Below, in pieces: positions 16,208-24,981 of a stretch of DNA of 64,000 nucleotides (position 1 is its first letter; every line of letters begins with the position of its first letter). Origin of the DNA: Corynebacterium maris DSM 45190 (GTDB taxonomy: Bacteria; Actinomycetota; Actinomycetes; Mycobacteriales; Mycobacteriaceae); the NCBI RefSeq assembly GCF_000442645.1, contig NC_021915.1:744001-808000 (forward strand), read 5' to 3'. The notes under the pieces are model-generated. The model ran no database searches. It had not been told where the DNA came from and saw only the letters and a list, made by a program, of their open reading frames with translations. The position numbers and the translations under genes are program-made.

Positions 16208-16263
16208 ACTCAAAGCTCCGCCAGGCGACGGACACCCCGCCGCACGTGACCCGAGGAGACCGC

Positions 16264-17346
16264 ATGCGCAAGCGCATCCGCGAACGCTTCACAAGCGACG
16301 TGGAATTGAGCGAACTGCCCAACCACGCGCTCGTCGGCGTGATCACCATCCCCACCTCGGCCGCCACCAGCCCCTGGACGCTGATCACGCGGCGCTTCTT
16401 CTACGCGCTGCTGATCGTGCTGGGCGTGGCGCTGCTGGCCTACGTGGACAAAGACGGCTACACCGAGGAACTGACCTTCATCGACGCGCTGTACTACGCG
16501 ACGGTGTCGGTCTCCACCACCGGCTACGGCGACATCGCCCCCGTCACGCAAACGGCTCGGCTGGTCAACACCCTCGTGATCACCCCCGCGCGGCTGGCGT
16601 TCCTGATCCTGCTGGTCGGCACCACCCTGAGCATCCTGACCGAAAATTCCCGTAAAACCCTGCAGATCCAGCGATGGAGGAAAACCGTGCGCAACCACAC
16701 CATCATCATCGGCTACGGCACCAAAGGCCGCTCCGCGGTGGCCGCGCTGCTGGCCGACGACGTCCCCGCCTCCCAGATCGTCGTCATCGACCACAACGCC
16801 ACCTCGCTGAACAAAGCGGAGCAACAGGGGCTGGTCACGGTGCACGGCTCCGGCACCAAAGCCGACGTCCTCAAGATCGCCGGCGCCAGCCGCGCCCGTT
16901 CCATCGTGGTGGCCCCCGACACCGACGACACCGCGGTGCTGGTGACCCTGTCCGCCCGCGAGCTGGCGCCCGACGCGCTGATCGTCGCCAGCGTGCGAGA
17001 ATCCGAAAACCAGCACCTGCTCGAACAATCCGGCGCGGACTCGGTGGTGATCTCCTCGGAAACCGCCGGCCGGCTGCTCGGCCTGGCCACCGTCACCCCC
17101 ACCGTCGTGGAGATGATGGAAGATCTGCTCAGCCCCGACGAAGGCTTCTCCATCGCGGAACGCGCCGTCCGGGAGGACGAAGTGGGGGCCAAGCCCCGGC
17201 ACCTGGCGGACCTGGTGCTCGGCGTGGTGCGCGCCGGGCGCCTGCACCGCATCGATTCGGAGGAGGCGGGCACCGTGAAGCAGGGCGACCGGTTGCTCTA
17301 CATCGGCCGCGGACCCGGCGACCTGCCGGAGGTCAAGCGCACATGA
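16264..17346 (+). CDS. RCK-domain potassium channel (CglK-like)
   Basis: The 360-residue protein is a two-transmembrane K+ channel. The first helix spans about 42-62, then the pore loop with selectivity filter TTGYGD (85-90), the second helix (about 99-123), and a cytoplasmic RCK domain with the Rossmann motif GYGTKG. An in-frame GTG (codon 142) just before the RCK domain has a perfect SD (GGAGG, 16676-16680), suggesting a separately made soluble RCK subunit as in MthK. The ATG at 16264 is preferred to the GTG at 16246 because GAGGAG lies 5 nt upstream. CglK of C. glutamicum is the likely counterpart. Confidence 0.9.
   Translation: MRKRIRERFTSDVELSELPNHALVGVITIPTSAATSPWTLITRRFFYALLIVLGVALLAYVDKDGYTEELTFIDALYYATVSVSTTGYGDIAPVTQTARLVNTLVITPARLAFLILLVGTTLSILTENSRKTLQIQRWRKTVRNHTIIIGYGTKGRSAVAALLADDVPASQIVVIDHNATSLNKAEQQGLVTVHGSGTKADVLKIAGASRARSIVVAPDTDDTAVLVTLSARELAPDALIVASVRESENQHLLEQSGADSVVISSETAGRLLGLATVTPTVVEMMEDLLSPDEGFSIAERAVREDEVGAKPRHLADLVLGVVRAGRLHRIDSEEAGTVKQGDRLLYIGRGPGDLPEVKRT
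16676..16689 (+). promoter_or_regulatory. Internal Shine-Dalgarno and GTG start inside the K+ channel gene
   Basis: GGAGGA, a 6-nt spacer, then GTG at 16687 in the same frame as the channel. Translation from here would give a 219-residue soluble RCK protein starting just before NHTIIIGYG. Confidence 0.65.
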
Positions 17347-18089
17347 CCACGGTCCTTCCCGTCGCGGCCGACGGCCACGTCATCGCCGCCCCGGACGGGC
17401 GCCCCGCCGCCGTTCCGGCTGATTGGCTCCCCGGCGCCGGGCGAACCTCGGTGCGCATCGACGTTGACCTCACCGCCGTCCGGGTCAGCGCCGGGGAGCT
17501 GGCGTACGTGGCCGAGCAGGCGGGAGGCGACGTCGTCGACTGGCACCTATTCGCCGGGGACCGGGTCGTGGCCAAGGCGGTGGCGCTGCTGCGCAACCGC
17601 GACCGGGTGCGCTTCGACCCCGCCGACGGCGCGGAACTGGCCTACGACGCGGACGGCGTCGTCGCCCGCGGCGGCGCCACCCACAAACTCTTCCCGCGCA
17701 TCGACCCGGCCGTCATCGGCCTGGTCACTCTGGCGGGCGAGGAGAAGATCCTGCTGGGACGCAACCGGCGCCGCCGGTATTTCTCCCTCGTCGCCGGCTA
17801 CGTAGACTCCGGGGAGAACCTCGAAGAGGCCTTCGCCCGGGAAGTCCTGGAAGAAACCGGCCGCAGAATCCGCGACCTCGCCTACTGGGGCAGCCAGCCC
17901 TGGCCGGTCACCGGGTCGCTGATGATGGCGTTCACCGCCGTCACCGACGACTACGACGCCGTGGCCGCCACCGACGGGGAACTCGCCGAGATCCGCTGGG
18001 CGGACCGCCACGACCTGGACCGGTTGCCGATCGCCCGGCCCGGCTCCATCGCCAACCGACTGATCAACGAGTGGAGAGACAGACACTAA
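17343..18089 (+). CDS. nudC: NudC-like NAD+/NADH pyrophosphatase (Nudix), zinc ribbon missing
   Basis: NudC hydrolyses NAD(H) and removes NAD caps from RNA. The 248-residue protein has the Nudix box GYVDSGENLEEAFAREVLEE (152-171) continuing TG, preceded by the FPRIDPAVI segment, and the NudC signature SQPWP (184-188). The usual four-Cys zinc ribbon is absent; there are no cysteines in residues 85-125. It starts with an ATGA overlap with the K+ channel gene and lies 2 nt before uvrD2, as in mycobacteria. Confidence 0.9.
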   Translation: MTTVLPVAADGHVIAAPDGRPAAVPADWLPGAGRTSVRIDVDLTAVRVSAGELAYVAEQAGGDVVDWHLFAGDRVVAKAVALLRNRDRVRFDPADGAELAYDADGVVARGGATHKLFPRIDPAVIGLVTLAGEEKILLGRNRRRRYFSLVAGYVDSGENLEEAFAREVLEETGRRIRDLAYWGSQPWPVTGSLMMAFTAVTDDYDAVAATDGELAEIRWADRHDLDRLPIARPGSIANRLINEWRDRH

Positions 18090-18091
18090 CC

Positions 18092-20137
18092 GTGCTCGAC
18101 CTGACTGACCTTGACCCCGACCAGCTCGTGGCCGCCACCGCGCCCCGCGGGCCCGTCTGCATCCTCGCCGGCGCCGGCACCGGCAAAACCCGCACCATCA
18201 CCTACCGCATCGCGCACCTGATTGAATCCGGTTTCGTCGCCCCGCAACGCGTGCTCGCCGTGACGTTCACCTCCCGGGCCGCCGGGGAGATGCGCGACCG
18301 GTTGACCTCCATGGGGGTCGGGGGAGTGCAGGCGCGCACCTTCCACTCCGCCGCCATGCGCCAGCTGGCCTACTTCTGGCCTCAGGTCGCGGGCGACCTG
18401 CCCTGGCGGCTGCTGGACAATAAATTCCCGCTGGTCGGCCGGGCCGCCCGCGGCGTCGGCGTCGAATCCTCCCGCGAAAACGTCCGCGACCTGCTCGGCG
18501 AGATCGAATGGGCGAAGGCCTCGCTGGTCACCCCGGACGCCTACGCCGACAAGATCGCGGGCCTCGGACGCACCCCGCCCTTCGAACCCGCCAAAGTCGC
18601 CGAGGTCTACCGCCGCTACGAACACTCCAAGGCCAGCGACCAGGGCATGCTGCTGGACTTCGACGACCTGCTGCTGCACGTCGCCGGCGCCCTGGAGAAC
18701 TCCCCGGCCGTCGCCGAACAATTCCGCGACCAGTACCGCAGCTTCGTCGTCGACGAGTACCAGGACGTCACCCCGCTGCAACAGCGCGTGCTTGAGGCCT
18801 GGCTCGGCGACCGCGACGACCTGACGGTCGTGGGCGACGCCAACCAGACGATCTACTCCTTCACCGGCGCCACCCCGGAATACCTGCTGAACTTCTCGCG
18901 CACCTACGACAACGCCACCGTCGTCAAGCTGCAGCGCGACTACCGTTCCACCCCGCAGGTCACCGACCTGGCCAACACCGTCATCGGCAAAGCCACCGGC
19001 CGGGTCGCCGGCACCCGCCTCGAGCTGCAGGGCATGCGCGATCCCGGCCCCGAGCCGGAATTCCACGCCTACGACGACGAGCCCTCCGAGGCACGCGAGG
19101 TCGCCGGAAAAATCCTCACGCTGCTCAACGAGGGCGTGCCCGCCCGCGAAATCGCGGTGCTCTACCGCATCAACGCCCAGTCGCAGGCCTTCGAGCAGGC
19201 GCTCGCCGACGCTGGCGTCGTCTACCAGGTCCGTGGCGGCGACACTTTCTTCGACCGCCCGGAAATCCGCCAGGCCATCGACCAGCTCAAGCGCGCCACC
19301 CGCCGCACCGACCTGCCGGACGACCCCGTCGTCATCGCCAAAGCAGCCTTCGGGCCCCTCGGCCTGACCGACAAGGAACCCGAAGGCGCACAAGCCCGCG
19401 AGCGCTGGCAGTCACTGAATGCGCTGGTCGAACTCATCGAGGAAATCGTCCGCGCCGCCCCCGGCACCGACTTGGCGGGCGTGCTGGGCTCCCTGCAGCG
19501 CCGCGCCCAAGCCAAACAACCGCCCGTCATGGACGGCGTCACCTTGGCTTCCCTGCACGCGGCCAAGGGCCTGGAGTGGGACGTCGTGTTCCTCGTCGGA
19601 CTCTTCGAGAACATGCTGCCGATCTCTCACGCCGTCAAGGCCGGCGAGCATCAGATCGAAGAGGAACGCCGTCTGTTTTACGTCGGCGTCACCCGCGCCC
19701 GCGAACACCTCTACTGCTCCTGGGCGCTGGCCCGGCAGGAAGGCGGGCAGAAGAAACGCAAACGCACCCGCTTTCTCGACGGCATCGTCCCCGAGCTCGA
19801 GTCCGAGGCGGCCGCCGAACGCGCCCGCCGCACCACCCGCTGCCACATCTGCCGGCACCCGCTGACCACGCCCACCGAAAAAGCCCTCGGCCGCCATGAA
19901 ACCTGTCCGACCGACGCCGACGAGGAGGTCTTCGAGGCCCTGCGCGCCTGGCGCTCCGCGGTCTCACGCGAAGAGGAGGTCCCCGCCTACATCGTCTTCA
20001 ACGACGCCACCCTCATGGCCGTGGCCGAAGCGCTGCCCGGCGACGAACGCGACCTGCTGTCGATCTCCGGCATCGGCCCCCGCAAGGTCGAACGCTACGG
20101 CGAGGGACTCTTGGAGGTCGTGGCCCAATTCCGGTGA
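18092..20137 (+). CDS. uvrD2: ATP-dependent DNA helicase UvrD2
   Basis: UvrD2 is an actinobacterial superfamily-1 3'-5' helicase. The 681-residue protein has Walker A GAGTGKT (Lys32), DEYQD (Asp221, Glu222), GDANQTIYSFTGA, and motif VI GVTRAREH. After the motor comes a Cys motif (Cys584, Cys587, then HETC near 604; the usual fourth Cys is His) and a C-terminal HRDC domain (ISGIGPRKVERYG). The GTG at 18092 is taken as the start because the protein then begins like mycobacterial UvrD2; a GTG at 18071 is possible but overlaps nudC. Confidence 0.94.
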   Translation: MLDLTDLDPDQLVAATAPRGPVCILAGAGTGKTRTITYRIAHLIESGFVAPQRVLAVTFTSRAAGEMRDRLTSMGVGGVQARTFHSAAMRQLAYFWPQVAGDLPWRLLDNKFPLVGRAARGVGVESSRENVRDLLGEIEWAKASLVTPDAYADKIAGLGRTPPFEPAKVAEVYRRYEHSKASDQGMLLDFDDLLLHVAGALENSPAVAEQFRDQYRSFVVDEYQDVTPLQQRVLEAWLGDRDDLTVVGDANQTIYSFTGATPEYLLNFSRTYDNATVVKLQRDYRSTPQVTDLANTVIGKATGRVAGTRLELQGMRDPGPEPEFHAYDDEPSEAREVAGKILTLLNEGVPAREIAVLYRINAQSQAFEQALADAGVVYQVRGGDTFFDRPEIRQAIDQLKRATRRTDLPDDPVVIAKAAFGPLGLTDKEPEGAQARERWQSLNALVELIEEIVRAAPGTDLAGVLGSLQRRAQAKQPPVMDGVTLASLHAAKGLEWDVVFLVGLFENMLPISHAVKAGEHQIEEERRLFYVGVTRAREHLYCSWALARQEGGQKKRKRTRFLDGIVPELESEAAAERARRTTRCHICRHPLTTPTEKALGRHETCPTDADEEVFEALRAWRSAVSREEEVPAYIVFNDATLMAVAEALPGDERDLLSISGIGPRKVERYGEGLLEVVAQFR

Positions 20138-20138
20138 C

Positions 20139-21017
20139 TCACCCGTAGGTGAAACACACCGGGCAACGTCGGTGCCGCCGCATCCGGTAACGACGGCTCG
20201 CGCCGTACGGGTCCACCTCGACCACCGCGCCCGCCTGCGGGGCCGGGCGAAACGCACCGGGCGGATCCGACGCGCCGACGACTTTGAGCGTCACGGTGGC
20301 CAGCACCGCGGCCGTGGCGGCGACGGCCGCACGATCCGGGGACGTGGGCTGGGCGGTCTGCCGGGTGACGATCTTCGCCCACTGCCGGTCCACTTCGCAG
20401 CGGTGCAGGTCCACGCACAACGGGCACGGCCCCGCCCCGTTCAACCGCAGCGGGCCGACCATCCCGCGGGAATCGAGCACCGCCCCGGAGATCCAGGTCG
20501 CCGTGGAGCGGGCGAGGACGGGCGAGAGGGTCTTGGCGTAGGGCAGGCGGTCCACGAGCAGGACGGGCGTCTGCGGGTCGGCGGCCGCAAGGTAATTGCG
20601 CTCGGATTCGCCGGCCAACGGGGTACGCACCGTCACCCCTGAATCCGTCAGCACGGTCATGGTGGCGCGCGCTAAGGCGGTGCGCCCCACGAGCACGACG
20701 CTCACCGGGGTCGAGGAGCGCAGCACCCCGTAGTGGAGCAGATCATCGAGCAGCCCCTGCGCAGCCAGCGGGCGCAGACCGGCGGCGACGAGCGTTTTGT
20801 GTGCGGCGGGCAGGGGAGTCGGGGCGCGCAGCCGCATCAGCGCGCCGGCCACGGCACGGGCGGAGGGCAGTTCGAGCACGCCGGCCCGGGTGGCGTCGAG
20901 GCCGAATTGCACTGCGGCCTCGCCGCGGCGGATCACTTGCACTCCGGGGGCGAGCTGCACGGTGGCGGGGGCAGTCGGGGTGGTCGGGTGGACGGGTGGG
21001 GAAATGGCCACGGTCAT
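20139..21017 (-). CDS. Orphan ThiF/TOMM-cyclodehydratase-like protein (Rv3196-like)
   Basis: The 292-residue protein resembles the actinobacterial group annotated as TOMM leader-peptide-binding or cyclodehydratase-like (Rv3196). It has an N-terminal winged-helix-like part, a central Rossmann-like stretch (VSVVLVGRTALARATM), and zinc-type cysteines in two places (CPLC, Cys198/201, with Cys207; and CPVC, Cys285/288). No YcaO partner, precursor peptide or dehydrogenase is nearby. The ATG at 21017 is favoured by AGGAG 12 nt upstream; a GTG at 21053 would fall right at the promoter. Confidence 0.75.
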   Translation of the reverse strand: MTVAISPPVHPTTPTAPATVQLAPGVQVIRRGEAAVQFGLDATRAGVLELPSARAVAGALMRLRAPTPLPAAHKTLVAAGLRPLAAQGLLDDLLHYGVLRSSTPVSVVLVGRTALARATMTVLTDSGVTVRTPLAGESERNYLAAADPQTPVLLVDRLPYAKTLSPVLARSTATWISGAVLDSRGMVGPLRLNGAGPCPLCVDLHRCEVDRQWAKIVTRQTAQPTSPDRAAVAATAAVLATVTLKVVGASDPPGAFRPAPQAGAVVEVDPYGASRRYRMRRHRRCPVCFTYG

Positions 21018-21053
21018 GGCTGGGTAGCGCTCCTGTCGGGTCGGGACGGTCAC

Positions 21054-21059
21054 TACTAT
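21054..21059 (+). promoter_or_regulatory. -10 element TACTAT of the YgjP gene
   Basis: TACTAT ends 8 nt before the ATG at 21068 (leaderless). On the other strand CATAGT (21060-21055) could serve the divergent ThiF-like gene. Confidence 0.5.
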
Positions 21060-21067
21060 GGACTGCC

Positions 21068-21580
21068 ATGACAGGCTCCACGGTTCCCCAGCACGTCAAA
21101 GTCATTCGTTCGGCACGTCGTAAACGCACAGTTCAGGCCCGCTTCGAGGGCGATGACGTGGTGGTGCGCATCCCCGCGTCGATGACCGCGGCGGAAGAGG
21201 AGGAGGCGGTGGCCGGCATCCTGACGAAGCTGGAGAAAAAGACCAGCTCACAGGACGTGTCGGAGGAGGATCTGCTTCGTCGCGCGCGGTGGCTCAACCA
21301 GCGGGTGCTGGGAGGGCGGGCGACGATCGGGTCGATCAGGTGGGTGAGCAACCAGAACACCCGTTGGGGCTCGTGCACCACCGACACCGGAGACATCCGG
21401 CTCAGCGACCGACTGCGGCACGTGCCGGGATATGTGGTGGATGCGGTGATCGTGCACGAACTGGTGCACACCTTCGTCACCGGCCACACCGAAGAATTCC
21501 ATGAGTGGGCGGGCAAGGCCCCGCAGGCCGAGCGCGCCAGGGGATACCTGGAGGCCTACGGCCGGTGGGGCGGGAGATGA
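21068..21580 (+). CDS. YgjP-like M48-type metallopeptidase (DUF45)
   Basis: The 170-residue protein carries the YgjP/SprT-like signature: TRWGSC (98-103), then HELVHTFVTGH (130-140) with HExxH and a downstream His145 as third zinc ligand. Such proteins are small cytoplasmic zinc peptidases of mostly unknown substrate. It has no signal peptide. The gene is leaderless and convergent with the DUF2342 gene, with 12 nt between the stops. Confidence 0.88.
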   Translation: MTGSTVPQHVKVIRSARRKRTVQARFEGDDVVVRIPASMTAAEEEEAVAGILTKLEKKTSSQDVSEEDLLRRARWLNQRVLGGRATIGSIRWVSNQNTRWGSCTTDTGDIRLSDRLRHVPGYVVDAVIVHELVHTFVTGHTEEFHEWAGKAPQAERARGYLEAYGRWGGR

Positions 21581-21592
21581 CCCCGCCCCGGG

Positions 21593-23041
21593 CTAGAGTT
21601 CGGTGCCGTCCTCGGAGCCGTCGTCGTCGCCGCGGTTCTTCTTTTCATCGGAGTCGTCGCCGCGGTTTTCGCCCTCGCGGCGCATCATCTCCTCGAGCTT
21701 GGCCATCTCTTCGTTGAACTTGTCGTCCGGGGCGTCGTCGAGGAGGCTGTCGATGAAGTCCGCCGGGTTGTCCAGGTGCTCCGCCGTCGGCAGGAAATCC
21801 GGGTGATCCCACACCTGGTCGCGGCGATCGACGCCCACGGCGACGGTGGCGCGGCGCCACAGCTCTGCGGCCTCGCCGACCTTGGGGGCGTTGAACTCGA
21901 TGCCGACGACCTTGGCGAAGGCCTGCTCCGCGGAGCCGCCGGTCGCGCGGCGGCGGCGCCACGCCTCGGTCAGGGCGGCCGTGGACGGGATGCGCTCGCC
22001 GAGGGCCTCGGTGACGACCTGCTCGGTCCAGCCCTCCACCAGAGCCAGCAGCGTCTCGAGGCGGGAGACCGCACCGGCGTTGCGCGAGGAGATGCGGGGG
22101 CTCAGATCCATGTTCTGCATGTTCTGCATCGCCTCCTGCATGGCCATCGGGTCGCCCGACTCCAGGTTCATGCCGCGCAGGTGCTCCTCGATGTGGGAGG
22201 TGTCGATCTGCAGGCCCGCAGCGTACTCCTCGACGGAGGACACCAGGCGCTCGACGAGCCAGGGGACGTGGCGGAACAGGCGCTGGCGGGCCGCCTCGCG
22301 CGCGGAGATGTAGACCAGCACCTCCTGGCCCGGCATGTCCAGCTCCTTGGCGGCGCCGGTGGCGTTGGCCGGCAGCACGGCGGTGTGGCCTTCCGGGGCG
22401 ACCGGCAGGCCGAAGTCGGTGCCCGTCAGGGACTGCTTGGCCAGCTCGCCGAGGGCGTGGCCGAGCTGCATGCCGTAATTCATGCCGGAGAACTGGTCCA
22501 TCATCTGCAGCATCGGGCCGACGGCCTCCCGGATCTCCTCGGGCATGGCGTCGAGCTGCGCCTGGCTCATCTGCTTGGCCACGGGGGTGACCAGTCGCTT
22601 CCACATCGGCATGGTGCCGGTGACCCAGTCCTCAGGGTTCCAGGCCTCCACCTTGCCGTCGCTGACGGGCAGGCTGGTGGCGTCGCCGAGCCACAGCTCC
22701 GCCAGACGGACGGACTCCTCCACGGCGGTGGCGTCGGAGGGGCGGACGGCCTCCGTGCGGCCGATCTGCTGGCGGGCGATGCGCTCGGCGACCTCGAAGT
22801 TGACCGGCCCGGCCCCCTCCTGAGAGTTCATGGAGCTGCCCATGCCGGACAGCATCTGCCCGAACTGGTTCAGCATGTCGCCGAGGCCCCCCGCGCCGCC
22901 GGGTCCGCCGCCCATGCCGCCGAAGCCAAAGGCGTCGAACGGGTTCTGGCCACCCTGGTTGTCGGCGCCGTTGTCATCGCCGTCGCGGTCGTCGCGGTCG
23001 TTGCCGTCGTTAGGGAAGGAGAAACCGAATCCGTTGCTCAT
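21593..23041 (-). CDS. Zincin-like DUF2342 protein (Rv3195-like)
   Basis: The 482-residue protein has an acidic, Asn/Asp/Gly-rich N-terminus (including GGMGGGPGGAGG), a long helical core and a charged C-terminal tail. It fits the actinobacterial DUF2342 family, often labelled zinc-dependent metalloprotease or putative hydrolase. A clear HExxH is not visible; the helix near LALVEGWTEQVV corresponds to the family's conserved EGW/EGH region, so peptidase activity is doubtful. It is divergent from the PDZ-Lon gene, the same neighbours as in mycobacteria. Confidence 0.8.
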   Translation of the reverse strand: MSNGFGFSFPNDGNDRDDRDGDDNGADNQGGQNPFDAFGFGGMGGGPGGAGGLGDMLNQFGQMLSGMGSSMNSQEGAGPVNFEVAERIARQQIGRTEAVRPSDATAVEESVRLAELWLGDATSLPVSDGKVEAWNPEDWVTGTMPMWKRLVTPVAKQMSQAQLDAMPEEIREAVGPMLQMMDQFSGMNYGMQLGHALGELAKQSLTGTDFGLPVAPEGHTAVLPANATGAAKELDMPGQEVLVYISAREAARQRLFRHVPWLVERLVSSVEEYAAGLQIDTSHIEEHLRGMNLESGDPMAMQEAMQNMQNMDLSPRISSRNAGAVSRLETLLALVEGWTEQVVTEALGERIPSTAALTEAWRRRRATGGSAEQAFAKVVGIEFNAPKVGEAAELWRRATVAVGVDRRDQVWDHPDFLPTAEHLDNPADFIDSLLDDAPDDKFNEEMAKLEEMMRREGENRGDDSDEKKNRGDDDGSEDGTEL

Positions 23042-23108
23042 GCTCTTTAACCTACCCGCCTGCCTCCCGGGCTAGCCAGGTGTGGTGCAACGCTGACAGC
23101 GAACAAGG

Positions 23109-23114
23109 TACGCT
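23109..23114 (+). promoter_or_regulatory. -10 element TACGCT of the PDZ-Lon protease gene
   Basis: TACGCT ends 8 nt before the GTG at 23123, consistent with a leaderless message. Confidence 0.4.
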
Positions 23115-23122
23115 GACACTCC

Positions 23123-24205
23123 GTGACCAGTCCCGATCCCCGCCCCCGCACCCGTCGCCGCCTCTCCACGTTGCTGTGGGGGGCGATCCCCGTCGTTGCC
23201 CTCGGCGCACTGATCAACCTGGACAGCGTGCCCGGCACTGACGTGTCCTTGACCGTGCCTTACGCGGCGCAAGGTCCCGGCCCGACCTTCAACACGCTCG
23301 GCGAAGTGGACGGGCAGGACGTCGTGGCCGTCAGCGGGCCGGAGGTCGACGAGACCGAGGGGAACATGGACATGACGACGGTGTCCGTGCGCACCAACAT
23401 GACCCTGGCGCAGGCGCTCGGCAGGTGGTTGTTCACCGACGACGACCTCATTCCCATCGAGATGATTTTCCCGCCGGACGTCTCCCCGGAAGAGGTCGAG
23501 CGCTCCAATGAGGCGGCGTTCACGTCCTCGGAGGCGGCCGCCACCGTCGCGGCGATGGGTTACCTCGACGTCGACGTCGAAATCTACGTGGTCGACGTGG
23601 TGGAGGGCTCCGCCGCGGAAGGGCGGGTGCAGGCGGATGACGTCATCCGCGCCGTCGACGGCGAGTCCATGGAGCAGCCGAACCAGGTGGCGGAGGCGGT
23701 GCAGGCGAAGAGCCCCGGCGACACGGTGACGCTCACGCTCGAGCGTGCCGGCGGCGCCGAGGAAGTGGACGTGGTGCTGGGAGAGAACCCCGATGACCCG
23801 GAGACCGCAATGCTGGGCATTCTCATGGGGTCGCAGCCGGTCGAGGACATCGAGGTCGAATACAACCTCAACGACGTCGGCGGACCGAGCGCCGGAATGA
23901 TGTTCTCGCTGGCGGTCATCGACAAGCTGTCCCCGGGAGAGCTCAACGGCGGCCGCTACGTCGCGGGCACCGGCACCATCTCCCCGGACGGCGCGGTCGG
24001 CCCGATCGGCGGCATCGCCCACAAAGTCGACGCGGCCGAGGAGGAAGGGGCGGAGCTGTTCCTCGCCCCGCGGGACAACTGCGCCGAGGCCGTCAGTCGG
24101 GATCACGGCGACCTGGTCGTGGCGGCCGTGGACACCCTCGACCACGCCATCGAACAGATGGAGGCCTTCGACGCCGGCGGCGACGTGGACGTCTGTGAAC
24201 CTTAG
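23123..24205 (+). CDS. Membrane-anchored PDZ and Lon-type (S16) serine protease
   Basis: The 360-residue protein has an N-terminal transmembrane anchor (about 15-32), an extracytoplasmic PDZ domain (about 150-235), and a Lon-type proteolytic domain with catalytic Ser256 in GGPSAG and Lys301 in GIAHK, the S16 Ser-Lys dyad. The family (Rv3194c in M. tuberculosis, YlbL in Bacillus) processes or degrades envelope proteins. The GTG start is supported by the -10 hexamer. It is convergent with the lipoprotein gene. Confidence 0.92.
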   Translation: MTSPDPRPRTRRRLSTLLWGAIPVVALGALINLDSVPGTDVSLTVPYAAQGPGPTFNTLGEVDGQDVVAVSGPEVDETEGNMDMTTVSVRTNMTLAQALGRWLFTDDDLIPIEMIFPPDVSPEEVERSNEAAFTSSEAAATVAAMGYLDVDVEIYVVDVVEGSAAEGRVQADDVIRAVDGESMEQPNQVAEAVQAKSPGDTVTLTLERAGGAEEVDVVLGENPDDPETAMLGILMGSQPVEDIEVEYNLNDVGGPSAGMMFSLAVIDKLSPGELNGGRYVAGTGTISPDGAVGPIGGIAHKVDAAEEEGAELFLAPRDNCAEAVSRDHGDLVVAAVDTLDHAIEQMEAFDAGGDVDVCEP

Positions 24206-24208
24206 GCT

Positions 24209-24934
24209 TCAGGCCTCGCGGCGCTCGTCGGCGTTGCTGAACTCTGCGTCGGAGGCGTCGTCCCGGGACGGCGAGGTGGTGGTTTCCTCGGTCTCCTCGA
24301 TCAGGCCGAGCTCCTTGATGCGTTCTTCCGGTTCCACGATGTCGGAGGAGACCAGCTGCTGCATGACCAGCCCCAACTCGTTGTCGACGACCGTGATCAC
24401 GGCAGTGGTGCCCAGCGTCGACCATCCGACCACGTGACGGCCGGTGTCCTCCACGACGCGTGAGCTGCGCAGCTCCGTGAGCAGCTGCGTCGTCGACGCG
24501 GCCTTGGATTGCGAATCAAAGAATTGGACTTGCCCGACCTCCGGGCCGGAGCACTCATAGGAGCCCTCCAACCCGGTCGGGGTGCAGTCGTCGAATTGCT
24601 CGAACAGCGACGCCGGCGCCAGGGAGCCGAAGCGCTCGGCGGCTTCGGCGACATTTTCAGACAACCCGTCTTCCCCGCCCGTGCTATGCGTCCCGCGGGG
24701 GCTGGACGTCGGGCTCTCCGACTCGGTCTCGGTCTCTGTTTCGGTCGTGGGGGTGGTGGAGGGGGTGGCCGACGTCGTCGGCGCGGCGTCCGGGCTCGTC
24801 GACGTCTGCGCGGCCGTGGTTTCCGGGGCGGTGGTCTCCTCCACCTCGCCGCCGTCGGTGCAGGCGCTCAACCCGGCCGTGAGCGCGACGGCGGCCGCGA
24901 AGACGGCGGTGCGGGTCAGACGGTTATGCGGCAC
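24209..24934 (-). CDS. Putative lipoprotein with Thr/Ser/Glu-rich linker
   Basis: The 241-residue product has a lipoprotein signal with lipobox LSAC (Cys25), a long Thr/Ser/Pro/Glu low-complexity linker that should keep the domain away from the membrane, then a compact domain with two Cys (DDCTPTG, YECSG) and an acidic tail. I do not recognise the domain. The GTG at 24934 is chosen: AGGGAG lies 5 nt upstream. An ATG at 24964 would begin before the SD. It follows PPA1309 on the same strand after 47 nt. Confidence 0.75.
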   Translation of the reverse strand: MPHNRLTRTAVFAAAVALTAGLSACTDGGEVEETTAPETTAAQTSTSPDAAPTTSATPSTTPTTETETETESESPTSSPRGTHSTGGEDGLSENVAEAAERFGSLAPASLFEQFDDCTPTGLEGSYECSGPEVGQVQFFDSQSKAASTTQLLTELRSSRVVEDTGRHVVGWSTLGTTAVITVVDNELGLVMQQLVSSDIVEPEERIKELGLIEETEETTTSPSRDDASDAEFSNADERREA

Positions 24935-24981
24935 GAGGGCTCCCTGAGGTCGACGGCGGGACAATTTATTTCCATTTCAGC

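Noticed and set aside
16246..16263. GTG at 16246 as K+ channel start
   Set aside because: GAGGAG lies between this GTG and the ATG at 16264 with ideal spacing to the latter.
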